A stretch of 64,000 nt of DNA from Oscheius tipulae (Eukaryota > Nematoda > Chromadorea > Rhabditida > Rhabditidae), in the NCBI GenBank assembly GCA_037178975.1, contig JASJZH010000006.1, forward strand, positions 6,076,001 to 6,140,000, written 5' to 3'. Each line of letters begins with the position of its first letter. The stretch's first letter is position 1. The notes below the pieces were generated by a model, which did not search any database, had not been told where the DNA came from, and worked only from the letters and a program-made list of their open reading frames with translations. The position numbers and the translations under genes are program-made. Positions 37,001 to 49,000 of this stretch are shown one piece after another.

Positions 37001-40000
37001 TACAGTACTTGTATTCAAAAACCAACCTGAGACGAAAGTGGCTTCCAGGGCTCCAACTTCAACAACATCTGCAAAAAAATGGGTTTCACTAGAAAATAAC
37101 TCACACATAACATGCAAAACCATCTAGAAATGAAGCCATGTTTGTGCATTGATCATATCTCCTTTTTAAAGAATTTTAGGGTCAGTCTTATCTTACAATT
37201 TTTCAGAGCAGTACAATTGGAAAGAAAGACGGTGTGTGTATGCATGCTGTAGGAACAATCAGATGAGTCTGCAGTTGTTGACAAAAACAAGTGCTAGTGC
37301 GACTTGAACTTCACAAATACACTTCATCTCGTTTACTTCTGCTTAATATTTCCTATTATGAATTGTGAACGTAGAAAGCTCGCACAGAAACAGAATATTG
37401 AGAAAAAGGTGAAATAATAACTTAGCAGATTCATAATCTCAGCGAGCACTAAATTTGAACTGGTAATACTCCTCATCAATGATCACTCCATATATAGATA
37501 ATGTAAGAGGAAAAAAAAGTTTGGCTAATGCTTTGGGGCTCGTGCCAGGTAGATGCTGTTTCGATCGAGCTACCCTGGCAGAAGCAGCGTTCTCTCCAAA
37601 ATGCTCTCTTGCAAACTGACTCTACTATGACTTAACTTGTAAATAATTAATGTGCGCACAAAGTAACTGTCTCTAATTGCCTATAATGGTTTCAGACACA
37701 CATACACACGCACACAGAGACTTCTGGGCATTAAGAATCTAGTTTTTTTTTTAATTGTTCTCGCGTCTCAGTCTGTCTGTGTGTCTGTCTGAAGCCAATA
37801 TTGCGTGTGCACTACTTTGTGCGCACACTAATTGTTTGCAGGTCAAGTCAAAGTAGAGTCAGTTGAGGAGAGATAGCTTTGTTAGGAGAATGTTGCTTCT
37901 GTCACGGTATCTTAATTGGAGAGGATGCGGATAGGTTGAAATAGGAGGGAAGGCTCATGACAGTTGGACAGAAGGAAATAGAAACTGAACAGATTCGGAA
38001 GGAATGGGTTTATTACTGTCATTGAGCCCCAAGGGGCGATAGAATTACTTGTTTTAAAAAACTTGAAAGCGAAAATTATTAAAACATGATTAGCAGATTC
38101 GGAATAAGTACGCAAGATTGACAATGGTCATCGACATTTGCGGCCAGTTTTTCGTATATCAGAAAAGCTCAGAAGCTGCAAACTGTTTTTCAGGCTCGTT
38201 GCGGTTTTCTTCAGTCAAAAAGTTTGCCGCGTTGACCAAAGAGAAATGAGCGCAATATTGCGTAGTCGTCTTCCAAGAAATACAATTTACTGACAATTTC
38301 TCCCGAAAAGTGTTTGCTCAATTTGAAGTGAGCGAAACAGAAGTACCCTGGACAAAACAGCTGATTTGGCAAATCTGCTTTTATCACAGAATTCCTAGTA
38401 ATTATTTCTGAGAAAAACATTAGAGTAATGTACTGGAATTTAGCAAGATTTTAGTTGAAAAATTGCAGTCGAAAATAATTTCAAAGAGGAAAATTTCGTG
38501 AGGAAACAAAATTGATATTTGGTTGGATTACTTCATTTGCTAAAGTTCCAAGACAATATACATCGATTGGAAAATAGGAGGATGAAATGAGATATGAAAA
38601 TGGCGAGGTGGGTGTCTAAACGGCAGTGTCAAGCAACCAAGAGTAGTTTATAAAAAATGTCGTCTAGTTCAAGAAAAGCCAGCACAAAAGGGTAACATTG
38701 AAAAAGATAACTAGGGATTAGCAAGAAATATAGTGCATAGCTATACACGCTCGGCAAACATCGGGGGCGGACGGGATCGGCTCTATCGAAGCCGCCGCGA
38801 AGACGGGAGCAGTCCTCGAGTCGCGCTACAACAAAATCTCATCCAGTTACGCAGATAGCTTGTTAAATATGCTCGCGAAAAGGCTGCGAAATTGTTTCTG
38901 CGTGAAAACTTTCGCTCGCCACGAACACCAGCAAGCATATGCCACGAGGACCAACACTGTGTACATTGACAGTTTACAGCTCTTCAAGTGCGCGGAAAAA
39001 CCTACCTTCTGGTTCGTCTAGTGTCTCAACATCCACAGTCCTGCTCGGTGTTCCTTGTCCAACAGAATTAACAGCAATGATGCGAAAAGCGTAGATTTCG
39101 TTACAGAACAGATCCCTGGCCGTATAGAGCAGTGTTTCACAGGAAACAGTTCCGGCAACTCTCCATCTTGGAATGTCGGTAGTTTTCCGTTCAATCACAT
39201 ATTCCAAAATTTTGTCTCCGTTGTCCGAAGATGGTTTCTTCCATTGGAGTTCAGCTGACGTTGCTGATGTTGAGAGAATACGGAGTTCTTGTGGAGCTTC
39301 TGGGACATCAACGACAGTGACGGGAACATCCAAAACAGCGCTGCCATGCTCATTGCGAGCAGTGAAGGAAAGCATTCCACTTTCGCTGGCCTTGAGATTC
39401 TTAACCCGAACAGATACAAAATCGTCGTAAACATTGACATCCCCACGCAGTTTGATATCCTTGTCGTTAAGCCTCAGTTCAATCTGTGGCTCTGGGAATC
39501 CTTCAAATTTGAGCTTAAAATCCAATGGTTTTCCAGCATGAATGGTGAATGCTTGCTGCTCCAGAGAGAGTTTTGGCGCAACCTTCATAATAAGAGCAGC
39601 AACTTCGGAGAAGGGACCGTTGTCTACTTGAACAGAAATTTTGCCAAGATCAGAAGTGGTCACGTTGAAAAAGGTCAACGTAGAGAGCCTTTCAATAGTT
39701 TCAATATGGATCTTACCACGATGCACCATAAGCTCCCGACCGTTCTTGAACCACTTAACAATCAAAGGAGGTCGACTGAACGTGCAGGAAAACCTGGCCG
39801 GCATGCTTGTATCAGTGACAATGAAAGTTTGCGGCTCGGAAATTATCGACATCACACTCTCGTCAGTCGAAAAAACTGTAGAGGAACAAACGGAAGCAGT
39901 TGCGTATGACGAATCTCCATTCGCTTCCAATGGTTTCTCGACCACCGATTCAACAACAGTTGCGGCTGTCTCTTCGGTTGCCGTCTTTTCTTTTTTAATT

Positions 40001-43000
40001 TTCTTAACTTTCTTCTTGATATCCAGCCTGTCCTCCTTCTTGTATTCAAGTTGATCCTCAACAGCCACCGATTTAGCTTCCACTTTAGCATTGTTCACGG
40101 CCTTGTTTTTCTCAGCTTCCTCCTTCTCTGCCTTGGCAATGTTGTCCTTTTCAGCCTTCTCCTTCTCTGCCTTGGTAACCTTGTTCTTCTCAACCTTCTC
40201 CTTCTCTGCCTTCTCCTTCTCTGCCTTCTCCTTCTCAGCCATCTCCTTTTCAGCCTTCTTCTTCTCAGCCTTCTCTTTCTCTGCCTTCTCCTTCTCTGCC
40301 TTGGCAACCTTCTCCTTTTCAGCATTATCCTTCTCTGCCTTCTCCTTCTCAGCCTGGGCAACCATCTCCTTTTCAGCCTTCTCCTTCTCTGCCTTCTCCT
40401 TCTCAGCCTGGGCAACCTTCTCCTTTTCAGCCTTCTCCTTCTCTGCCTTCTCCTTCTCAGCCTGGGCAACCTTCTCCTTTTCAGCCTTCTCCTTCTCTAC
40501 CTTCTCCTTCTCAGCCTTCTCCTTCTCTGCCTTGGCAACCTTCTCCTTTTCAGCCTTCTCCTTCTCTGCCTTCTCCTTCTCAGCCTGGGCAACCTTCTCC
40601 TTTTCAGCCTTCTCCTTCTCTACCTTCTCCTTCTCAGCCTTCTCCTTCTCTGCCTTGGCAACCTTCTCCTTTTCAGCCTTCTCCTTCTCTGCCTTCTCCT
40701 TCTCAGCATGGGCAACCATCTCCTTTTCAGCCTTCTCCTTCTCTGCCTTCTCCTTCTCAGCCTGGGCAACCATCTCCTTTTCAGCCTTCTCCTTCTCTGC
40801 CTTCTCCTTCTCTGCCTTCTCCTTCTCCTTCTCAGCCTTCTCCTTTTCAGCATTATCCTTCTCTGCCTTCTCCTTCTCAGCCTGGGCAACCATCTCCTTT
40901 TCAGCCTTCTCCTTCTCTGCCTTTTCCTTCTCTGCCTTCTCCTTCTCCTTCTCAGCCTTCTTCTTCTCAGCCTTCTCCTTCTCTGCCTTCTCCTTCTCAG
41001 CTTGGGCAACCTTCTCCTTTTCAGCATTATCCTTCTCTGCCTTCTCCTTCTCAACCTTCTCCTTCTCTGCCTTGGCAACCTTGTCCTTCTCAGCCTTCTC
41101 CTTCTCAGCTTGGGCAACCTTCTCCTTTTCAGCATTATCCTTCTCAGCCTTCTCCTTCTCTGCCTTCTCCTTCTCAGCCTGGGCAACCTTCTCCTTTTCA
41201 GCCTTCTCCTTCTCTGCCTTGGCAACTTTTTCCTTCTCAACCTTGTCCTTCTCTGCCTTCTCCTTCTCAGCCTTTTTCTTCTCAGCCTTCTCCTTCTCTG
41301 CCTTCTCCTTCTCAGCCTGGGCAACCTTCTCCTTTTCAGCCTTCTCCTTCTCTGCCTTCTCCTTCTCTGCCTTCTCCTTCTCCTTCTCAGCCTTCTCCTT
41401 TTCAGCATTATCCTTCTCTGCCTTCTCCTTCTCAGCCTGGGCAACCTTCTCCTTTTCAGCCTTCTCCTTCTCTACCTTCTCCTTCTCAGCCTTCTCCTTC
41501 TCTGCCTTGGCAACTTTTTCCTTCTCAACCTTGTCCTTCTCTGCCTTCTCCTTCTCAGCCTTTTTCTTCTCAGCCTTCTCCTTCTCTGCCTTCTCCTTCT
41601 CAGCCTGGGCAACCTTCTCCTTTTCAGCCTTCTCCTTCTCTGCCTTGGCAACCTTGTCCTTCTCAGCCTTTTCGTTCTCAGCCTTATCCTTCTCAGCCTT
41701 ATCCTGCTCAGCCTTCTCCTTCTCTGCCTTGGCAATCTTGTCCTTCTCAGCCTTCTCGTTCTCAGCCTTATCCTTCTCAGCGTGGGCAACCTTCTCGGTC
41801 TCCTCTTTCTCGATCTTCTCCTTTTCGGTCTTCTCCTTATGTTCCTTTTCTATCTCTGCTTTTTCGGCCATCTTTTTCTCATTGGACTTGTCCTTTATCA
41901 TTGAGAGACTGTCTAGTTTTCCTTTCACTCCATCCACCACAGCAGATTCAGACGTCTTTTTCTTGACTACCTTCTTCTTCTGTTTCTTTTCATCTGTGGA
42001 AATGGCTGCAATTTCTGCGCCGTCGGATACTGATTTTGTCAATGCTTCGGATTCTTCTGATTGAAGTTCTGTTTCAGAAGCAGCAGTAATCGTGTGCAGA
42101 TCTAGTTCATTTGCAGTTTCTGGCTCAACTGTTTCTTTTTGTTCCTCACTCTGTTTCACTCTTCTTTTTTCCATTTTCTCCTTTTCGTTAACATGCTCTT
42201 CTTCTTGATCTGTTGATGGTAGCTTGGCCAATATTGAAGTCTTCTTATCACTCAGTTTTTCAAATGAAGGCGGTACGTTGAAATAGAAATCAACTGTTTC
42301 AGCTTCATCTTCCAAAGTTTGGACATCGATAACAGCACTCGGTGTACCTTCTCCATTATCGTCGCAGGGCACTACTCGGAAGGCATAAACCTCATTGGGA
42401 ACAAGCTCTTCTGCCTCATATTTCAATTGCGTAGTCCTCTTCATTTTCCTCCATCGTCCACTGTCGATGGTCTTTCTCTCCACGATGTAAGTGATATGTT
42501 CGTCTTCACAATGGGAAGGTGGTACCCATCGAATTGTAGCAGTAGTAGACGAAACTTGCGTCAGTTGGATGTACCGAGGAGCAGGAAGAGTTTTTACGAT
42601 TTTCAGAAAGAAAGACGTACTATCACCACCAATGTTGTTTTTGATTGTAAGTGTTATTTCACCCTCGTCTTCCTGTTGAACATTAAGTATCCTTATAGAC
42701 ACGAGATCGTCGTAAACTTCCATGTGATGTTTGAGAACATCGGGCTGTCCACGATGAAGAAGTACAGCTTCGGGAATTGGATATGCAGCAAATGGAATTG
42801 CCAAATCAAGATGTTTGTCTTTCATATGGTGAATTGTTGGTGGCGGTCTGAAAAAAAAAGTTTTTTAATTTAAAAAAAAAGCAAAATACCTTGTCAAGAA
42901 TACAGGTTGAACTTCGGCTGAAATTTTGGCTGGAGTAGTGCCAATACTATCGACGACCAAGTGATAGACTCCAAGATGGAAGATGCTAAATTGTGGAAAT

Positions 43001-46000
43001 GAGAGAGTTGTTTCCTTTCCATCAGTCTTAATTTTGATATGTTCGCTTGATACAATTGCCATTCCATTCTTGAACCACTGCACTTCACGAATGTTGTGTT
43101 CCGCAGAACACTTGAGCGTAACGCTATCAGAAAAGCTCTTGAAGCTGGCTGCTTGTGGATGCTGTACGATTGATTGAACAAACTCTTCTAAACCATATAT
43201 TCAAACATAGATTTTACAGAGAATACCTTGTTCTGTGGCAGTGTACTCGACAGCTTCGTGATCCTCTAACGAAACCGCTTCTTCAACTTCATCCTTCATT
43301 CCGAATTTCAATTCGTCAATGTTCCTTGTCACAACAGCAGTTGATGACGGTATTTGAACTGTTGACTGAATAGACTGAAAGATAAGATGTCTGTTCATCA
43401 ACTCAGTAAATGCAAACCAATTCAGCTGACATTGGAGGGAACAGTTCGATGCCGTCTTCTTCGGAAATTGATTCGAGAAGAACATCAACTTCCATTAGGC
43501 TCTCCTGTTCACTTATTTCATCCTCGTAAATGCTGAGATCAGTCTCGTCAAAATCGAAGAAACTCAGGTCAACCACAGCATCAGTGGTTGCAATTTCCTC
43601 ACCGGCCTCGATATCAACTTCAACATAAAGATCATTTGAGCCTAAATTCTTTTTCAGTTGCACTATCATTTAACGTACCAGAAACAGTGCGCTTACGAGA
43701 AACGTTAACTTCCAAAAGCGGGTCCGTTTTTTTAGGCTGAGCGAAAAACTCAACCGCGTCAAATGGAGAAGTAATCTTAATTTCCACTTTGTCTTTCTTC
43801 GAGCGCTTTCTCAAAATCTTTTTCTTCTTCTTCAGTTGAGCGATGTGGGCCTCTTCAAACGCGTCGGTCACAGCAACTGTAAAATAAAGGGAGAATAAAA
43901 AAGAGAACATAAACCAACCAGCAGCATCAGGTCTCGGAGACGTTGGAAGAGTGTTCGGCCCTTCCCAAATAATACCTACACCAATTTTTGCTGTACGAGT
44001 TTTCATGAAACTGTGGTCTACAGTGACTTCTTCTTTTGTGGGCTCAAGTGTCATCAAAACAGCAACCATCCTGTTCGGCCACACAATATCTGCCATTTCC
44101 GCAGGTTTTTTCTTCTTGAGATCAAACTTGGCATAAAGCGGTTTCGGAGCACCACGAAACTTCAATTCGGGAGTAGACTCGCGCTTATTAATCTGCTGAG
44201 TATTCTGAAAACTCTCGCGTTACTAAAAAAAAAAGTTTGTCTACCTCAAAACTTCCAATCTCACCCATATCTTCCATGGCCTTATGCTTAACAGCCTCCA
44301 GCTTGTCGGCCTTCTCCTTCTCGAGCTTGTCCTTCTCGGTCTTATCCTTCTCAGCCTTCAGCTTGTCGGCCTTCTCCTTCTCAAGCTTGTCCTTTTCCGC
44401 CTTGTCCTTTTCGGTCTTATCCTTCTCAGCCTTCAGCTTGTCGGCCTTCTCCTTCTCGAGCTTGTCCTTTTCGACCTTGTCCTTCTCGGTCTTATCCTTC
44501 TCAGCCTTCAGCTTGTCGGCCTTCTCCTTCTCAAGCTTGTCCTTTTCGGCCTTGTCCTTTTCGGTCTTATCCTTCTCAGCCTTCAGCTTGTCGGCCTTCT
44601 CCTTCTCGAGCTTGTCCTTTTCGACCTTGTCCTTCTCGGTCTTATCTTTCTCAGCCTTCAGCTTGTCGGCCTTCTCCTTCTCGAGCTTGTCCTTTTCGAC
44701 CTTGTCCTTCTCGGTCTTATCTTTCTCAGCCTTCAGCTTATCGGCCTTCTCCTTCTCGAGCTTGTCCTTCTCGGTCTTATCCTTCTCAGCCTTCAGCTTG
44801 TCGGCCTTCTCCTTCTCAAGCTTGTCCTTTTCGGCCTTGTCCATTTCGGTCTTATCCTTCTCAGCCTTCAGCTTGTCGGCCTTCTCCTTCTCGAGCTTGT
44901 CCTTTTCGACCTTGTCCTTCTCGGTCTTATCTTTCTCAGCCTTCAGCTTGTCGGCCTTCTCCTTCTCCAGCTTGTCCTTTTCGACCTTGTCCTTCTCGGT
45001 CTTATCTTTCTCAGCCTTCAGCTTGTCGGCCTTCTCCTTCTCCAGCTTGTCCTTTTCGACCTTGTCCTTCTCGGTCTTATCTTTCTCAGCCTTCAGCTTG
45101 TCGGCCTTCTCCTTCTCGAGCTTGTCCTTCTCGGTCTTATCCTTCTCAGCCTTCAGCTTGTCGGCCTTCTCCTTCTCAAGCTTGTCCTTTTCGGCCTTGT
45201 CCATTTCGGTCTTATCCTTCTCAGCCTTCAGCTTGTCGGCCTTCTCCTTCTCGAGCTTGTCCTTTTCGACCTTGTCCTTCTCGGTCTTATCTTTCACAGC
45301 CTTCAGCTTGTCGGCCTTCTCCTTCTCGAGCTTGTCCTTTTCGACCTTGTCCTTCTCGGTCTTATCTTTCTCAGCCTTCAGCTTGTCGGCCTTCTCCTTC
45401 TCGAGCTTGTCCTTTTCGACCTTGTCCTTCTCGGTCTTATCTTTCTCAGCCTTCAGCTTGTCGGCCTTCTCCTTCTCGAGCTTGTCCTTTTCGGCCTTGT
45501 CCTTCTCGGCCTTATCCTTCTCAGCCTTCAGCTTGTCGGCCTTCTCTTTCTCGAGCTTGTCCCTTTCGGCCTTTTCTTTTTCAGCCTTCAGCTTGTCGGC
45601 CTTCTCCTTCTCGAGCTTGTCCTTTTCGACCTTGTCCTTCTCGGTCTTATCCTTCTCAGCCTTCAGCTTGTCGGCCTTCTCTTTCTCGAGCTTGTCCTTC
45701 TCGGTCTTATCTTTCTCAGCCTTCAGCTTGTCGGCCTTCTCCTTCTCGAGCTTGTCCTTCTCGGTCTTATCCTTCTCAGCCTTCAGCTTGTCGGCCTTCT
45801 CCTTCTCAAGCTTGTCCTTTTCGGCCTTGTCCTTGTCGGTCTTATCCTTCTCAGCCTTCAGCTTGTCGGCCTTCTCCTTCTCGAGCTTGTCCTTTTCGAC
45901 CTTGTCCTTCTCGGTCTTATCTTTCTCAGCCTTCAGCTTGTCGGCCTTCTCCTTCTCGAGCTTGTCCTTTTCGACCTTGTCCTTCTCGGTCTTATCTTTC

Positions 46001-49000
46001 TCAGCCTTCAGCTTGTCGGCCTTCTCCTTCTCGAGCTTGTCCTTCTCGGTCTTATCCTTCTCAGTTTTCAGCTTGTCGGCCTTCTCCTTCTCAAGCTTGT
46101 CCTTTTCGGCCTTGTCCTTTTCGGTCTTATCCTTCTCAGCCTTCAGCTTGTCGGCCTTCTCCTTCTCGAGCTTGTCCTTCTCGGTCTTATCCTTCTCAGC
46201 CTTCAGCTTGTCGGCCTTCTCCTTCTCGAGCTTGTCCTTCTCGGTCTTATCTTTCTCAGCCTTCAGCTTGTCGGCCTTCTCCTTCTCAAGCTTGTCCTTT
46301 TCGGTCTTGTCCTTTTCGGTCTTATCCTTCTCAGCCTTCAGCTTGTCGGCCTTCTCCTTCTCGAGCTTGTCCTTTTCGACCTTGTCCTTCTCGGTCTTAT
46401 CTTTCTCAGCCTCCAGCTTGTCGGCCTTCTCCTTCTCAAGCTTGTCCTTTTCAGCCTTGTCCTTTTCGGTCTTATCCTTCTCAGCCTTCAGCTTGTCGGC
46501 CTTCTCCTTCTCCAGCTTGTCCTTTTCGACCTTGTCCTTCTCGGTCTTATCTTTCTCAGCCTTCAGCTTGTCGGCCTTCTCCTTCTCGAGCTTGTCCTGT
46601 TCGACCTTGTCCTTCTCGGTCTTATCTTTCTCAGCCTTCAGCTTGTCAGCCTTCTCCTTCTCGAGCTTGTCCTTTTCGGCCTTGTCCTTCTCGGCCTTAT
46701 CCTTCTCAGCCTTCAGCTTGTCGGCCTTCTCTTTCTCGAGCTTGTCCCTTTCGGCCTTTTCTTTTTCAGCCTTCAGCTTGTCGGCCTTCTCCTTCTCGAG
46801 CTTGTCCTTTTCGACCTTGTCCTTCTCGGTCTTATCTTTCTCAGCCTTCAGCTTGTCGGCCTTCTCCTTCTCGAGCTTGTCCTTTTCGACCTTGTCCTTC
46901 TCGGTCTTATCTTTCTCAGCCTTCAGCTTGTCGGCCTTCTCCTTCTCGGCCTTGTCCTTCTCGGTCTTATCTTTCTCAGCCTTCAGCTTGTCGGCCTTCT
47001 CCTTCTCGAGCTTGTCCTTTTCGACCTTGTCCTTCTCGGTCTTATCTTTCTCAGCCTTCAGCTTGTCGGCCTTCTCCTTCTCGAGCTTGTCCTTTTCGAC
47101 CTTGTCCTTCTCGGTCTTATCTTTCTCAGCCTTCAGCTTGTCGGCCTTCTCTTTCTCGAGCTTGTCCCTTTCGGCCTTGTCCTTCTCGGTCTTATCTTTC
47201 TCAGCCTTCAGCTTGTCGGCCTTCTCTTTCTCGAGCTTGTCCCTTTCGGCCTTGTCCTTCTCGGTCTTATCTTTCTCAGCCTTCAGCTTGTCGGCCTTCT
47301 CCTTCTCGAGCTTGTCCTTTTCGACCTTGTCCTTCTCGGTCTTATCTTTCTCAGCCTTCAGCTTGTCGGCCTTCTCCTTCTCGAGCTTGTCCTTTTCGAC
47401 CTTGTCCTTCTCGGTCTTATCTTTCTCAGCCTTCAGCTTGTCGGCCTTCTCCTTCTCGAGCTTGTCCTTTTCGGCCTTGTCCTTCTCGGTCTTATCTTTC
47501 TCAGCCTTCAGCTTGTCGGCCTTCTCCTTCTCGAGCTTGTCCTTTTCGGCCTTGTCCTTCTCGGTCTTATCTTTCTCAGCCTTCAGCTTGTCGGCCTTCT
47601 CCTTCTCGGCCTTGTCCTTCTCGGTCTTATCTTTCTCAGCCTTCAGCTTGTCGGCCTTCTCCTTCTCGAGCTTGTCCTTTTCGGCCTTGTCCTTCTCGGC
47701 CTTATCCTTCTCAGCCTTCAGCTTGTCGGCCTTCTCTTTCTCGAGCTTGTCCCTTTCGGCCTTTTCTTTTTCAGCCTTCAGCTTGTCGGCCTTCTCCTTC
47801 TCGAGCTTGTCCTTTTCGACCTTGTCCTTCTCGGTCTTATCTTTCTCAGCCTTCAACTTGTCGGCCTTCTCCTTCTCGAGCTTGTCCTTTTCGACCATGT
47901 CCTTCTCGGTCTTATCTTTCTCAGCCTTCAGCTTGTCGGCCTTCTCCTTCTCGAGCTTGTCCTTTTCGACCTTGTCCTTCTCGGTCTTATCTTTCTCAGC
48001 CTTCAACTTGTCGGCCTTCTCCTTCTCGAGCTTGTCCTTTTCGACCTTGTCCTTCTCGGTCTTATCTTTCTCAGCCTTCAGCTTGTCGGCCTTCTCCTTC
48101 TCGAGCTTGTCCTTTTCGACCTTGTCCTTCTCGGTCTTATCCTTCTCAGCCTTCAGCTTGTCGGCCTTCTCCTTCTCGGCCTTGTCCTTCTCGGTCTTAT
48201 CTTTCTCAGCCTTCAGCTTGTCGGCCTTCTCCTTCTCGAGCTTGTCCTTTTCGACCTTGTCCTTCTCGGTCTTATCTTTCTCAGCCTTCAGCTTGTCGGC
48301 CTTCTCTTTCTCGAGCTTGTCCCTTTCGGCCTTTTCTTTTTCAGCCTTCAGCTTGTCGGCCTTCTCCTTCTCGAGCTTGTCCTTTTCGACCTTGTCCTTC
48401 TCGGTCTTATCTTTCTCAGCCTTCAGCTTGTCGGCCTTCTCCTTCTCGAGCTTGTCCTTTTCGACCTTGTCCTTCTCGGTCTTATCTTTCTCAGCCTCCA
48501 GCTTGTCGGCCTTCTCCTTCTCAAGCTTGTCCTTTTCAGCCTTGTCCTTTTCGGTCTTATCCTTCTCAGCCTTCAGCTTGTCGGCCTTCTCCTTCTCCAG
48601 CTTGTCCTTTTTGACCTTGTCCTTCTCGGTCTTATCTTTCTCAGCCTTCAGCTTGTCGGCCTTCTCCTTCTCGAGCTTGTCCTTTTCGACCTTGTCCTTC
48701 TCGGTCTTATCTTTCTCAGCCTTCAGCTTGTCGGCCTTCTCCTTCTCGAGCTTGTCCTTTTCGACCTTGTCCTTCTCGGTCTTATCTTTCTCAGCCTTCA
48801 GCTTGTCAGCCTTCTCCTTCTCGAGCTTGTCCTTTTCGACCTTGTCCTTCTCGGTCTTATCTTTCTCAGCCTCCAGCTTGTCGGCCTTCTCCTTCTCAAG
48901 CTTGTCCTTTTCAGCCTTGTCCTTTTCGGTCTTATCCTTCTCAGCCTTCAGCTTGTCGGCCTTCTCCTTCTCCAGCTTGTCCTTTTTGACCTTGTCCTTC

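Noticed and set aside
37552-37588. Hairpin TGCCAGGTAG/CTACCCTGGCA as a microRNA precursor
   Set aside because: The stem is only about 10 bp with a 17-nt loop, too short for a precursor; it overlaps the end of the foldback element.
40051-42064. Two long plus-strand open frames (617 and 657 codons) of Leu/Cys/Gly and Phe/Ser/Ala low complexity
   Set aside because: They are antisense translations of the Lys/Glu array; any stop-poor periodic repeat gives such frames. The minus frame continues into Ig and Fn3 domains on both sides, the plus frames into nothing.
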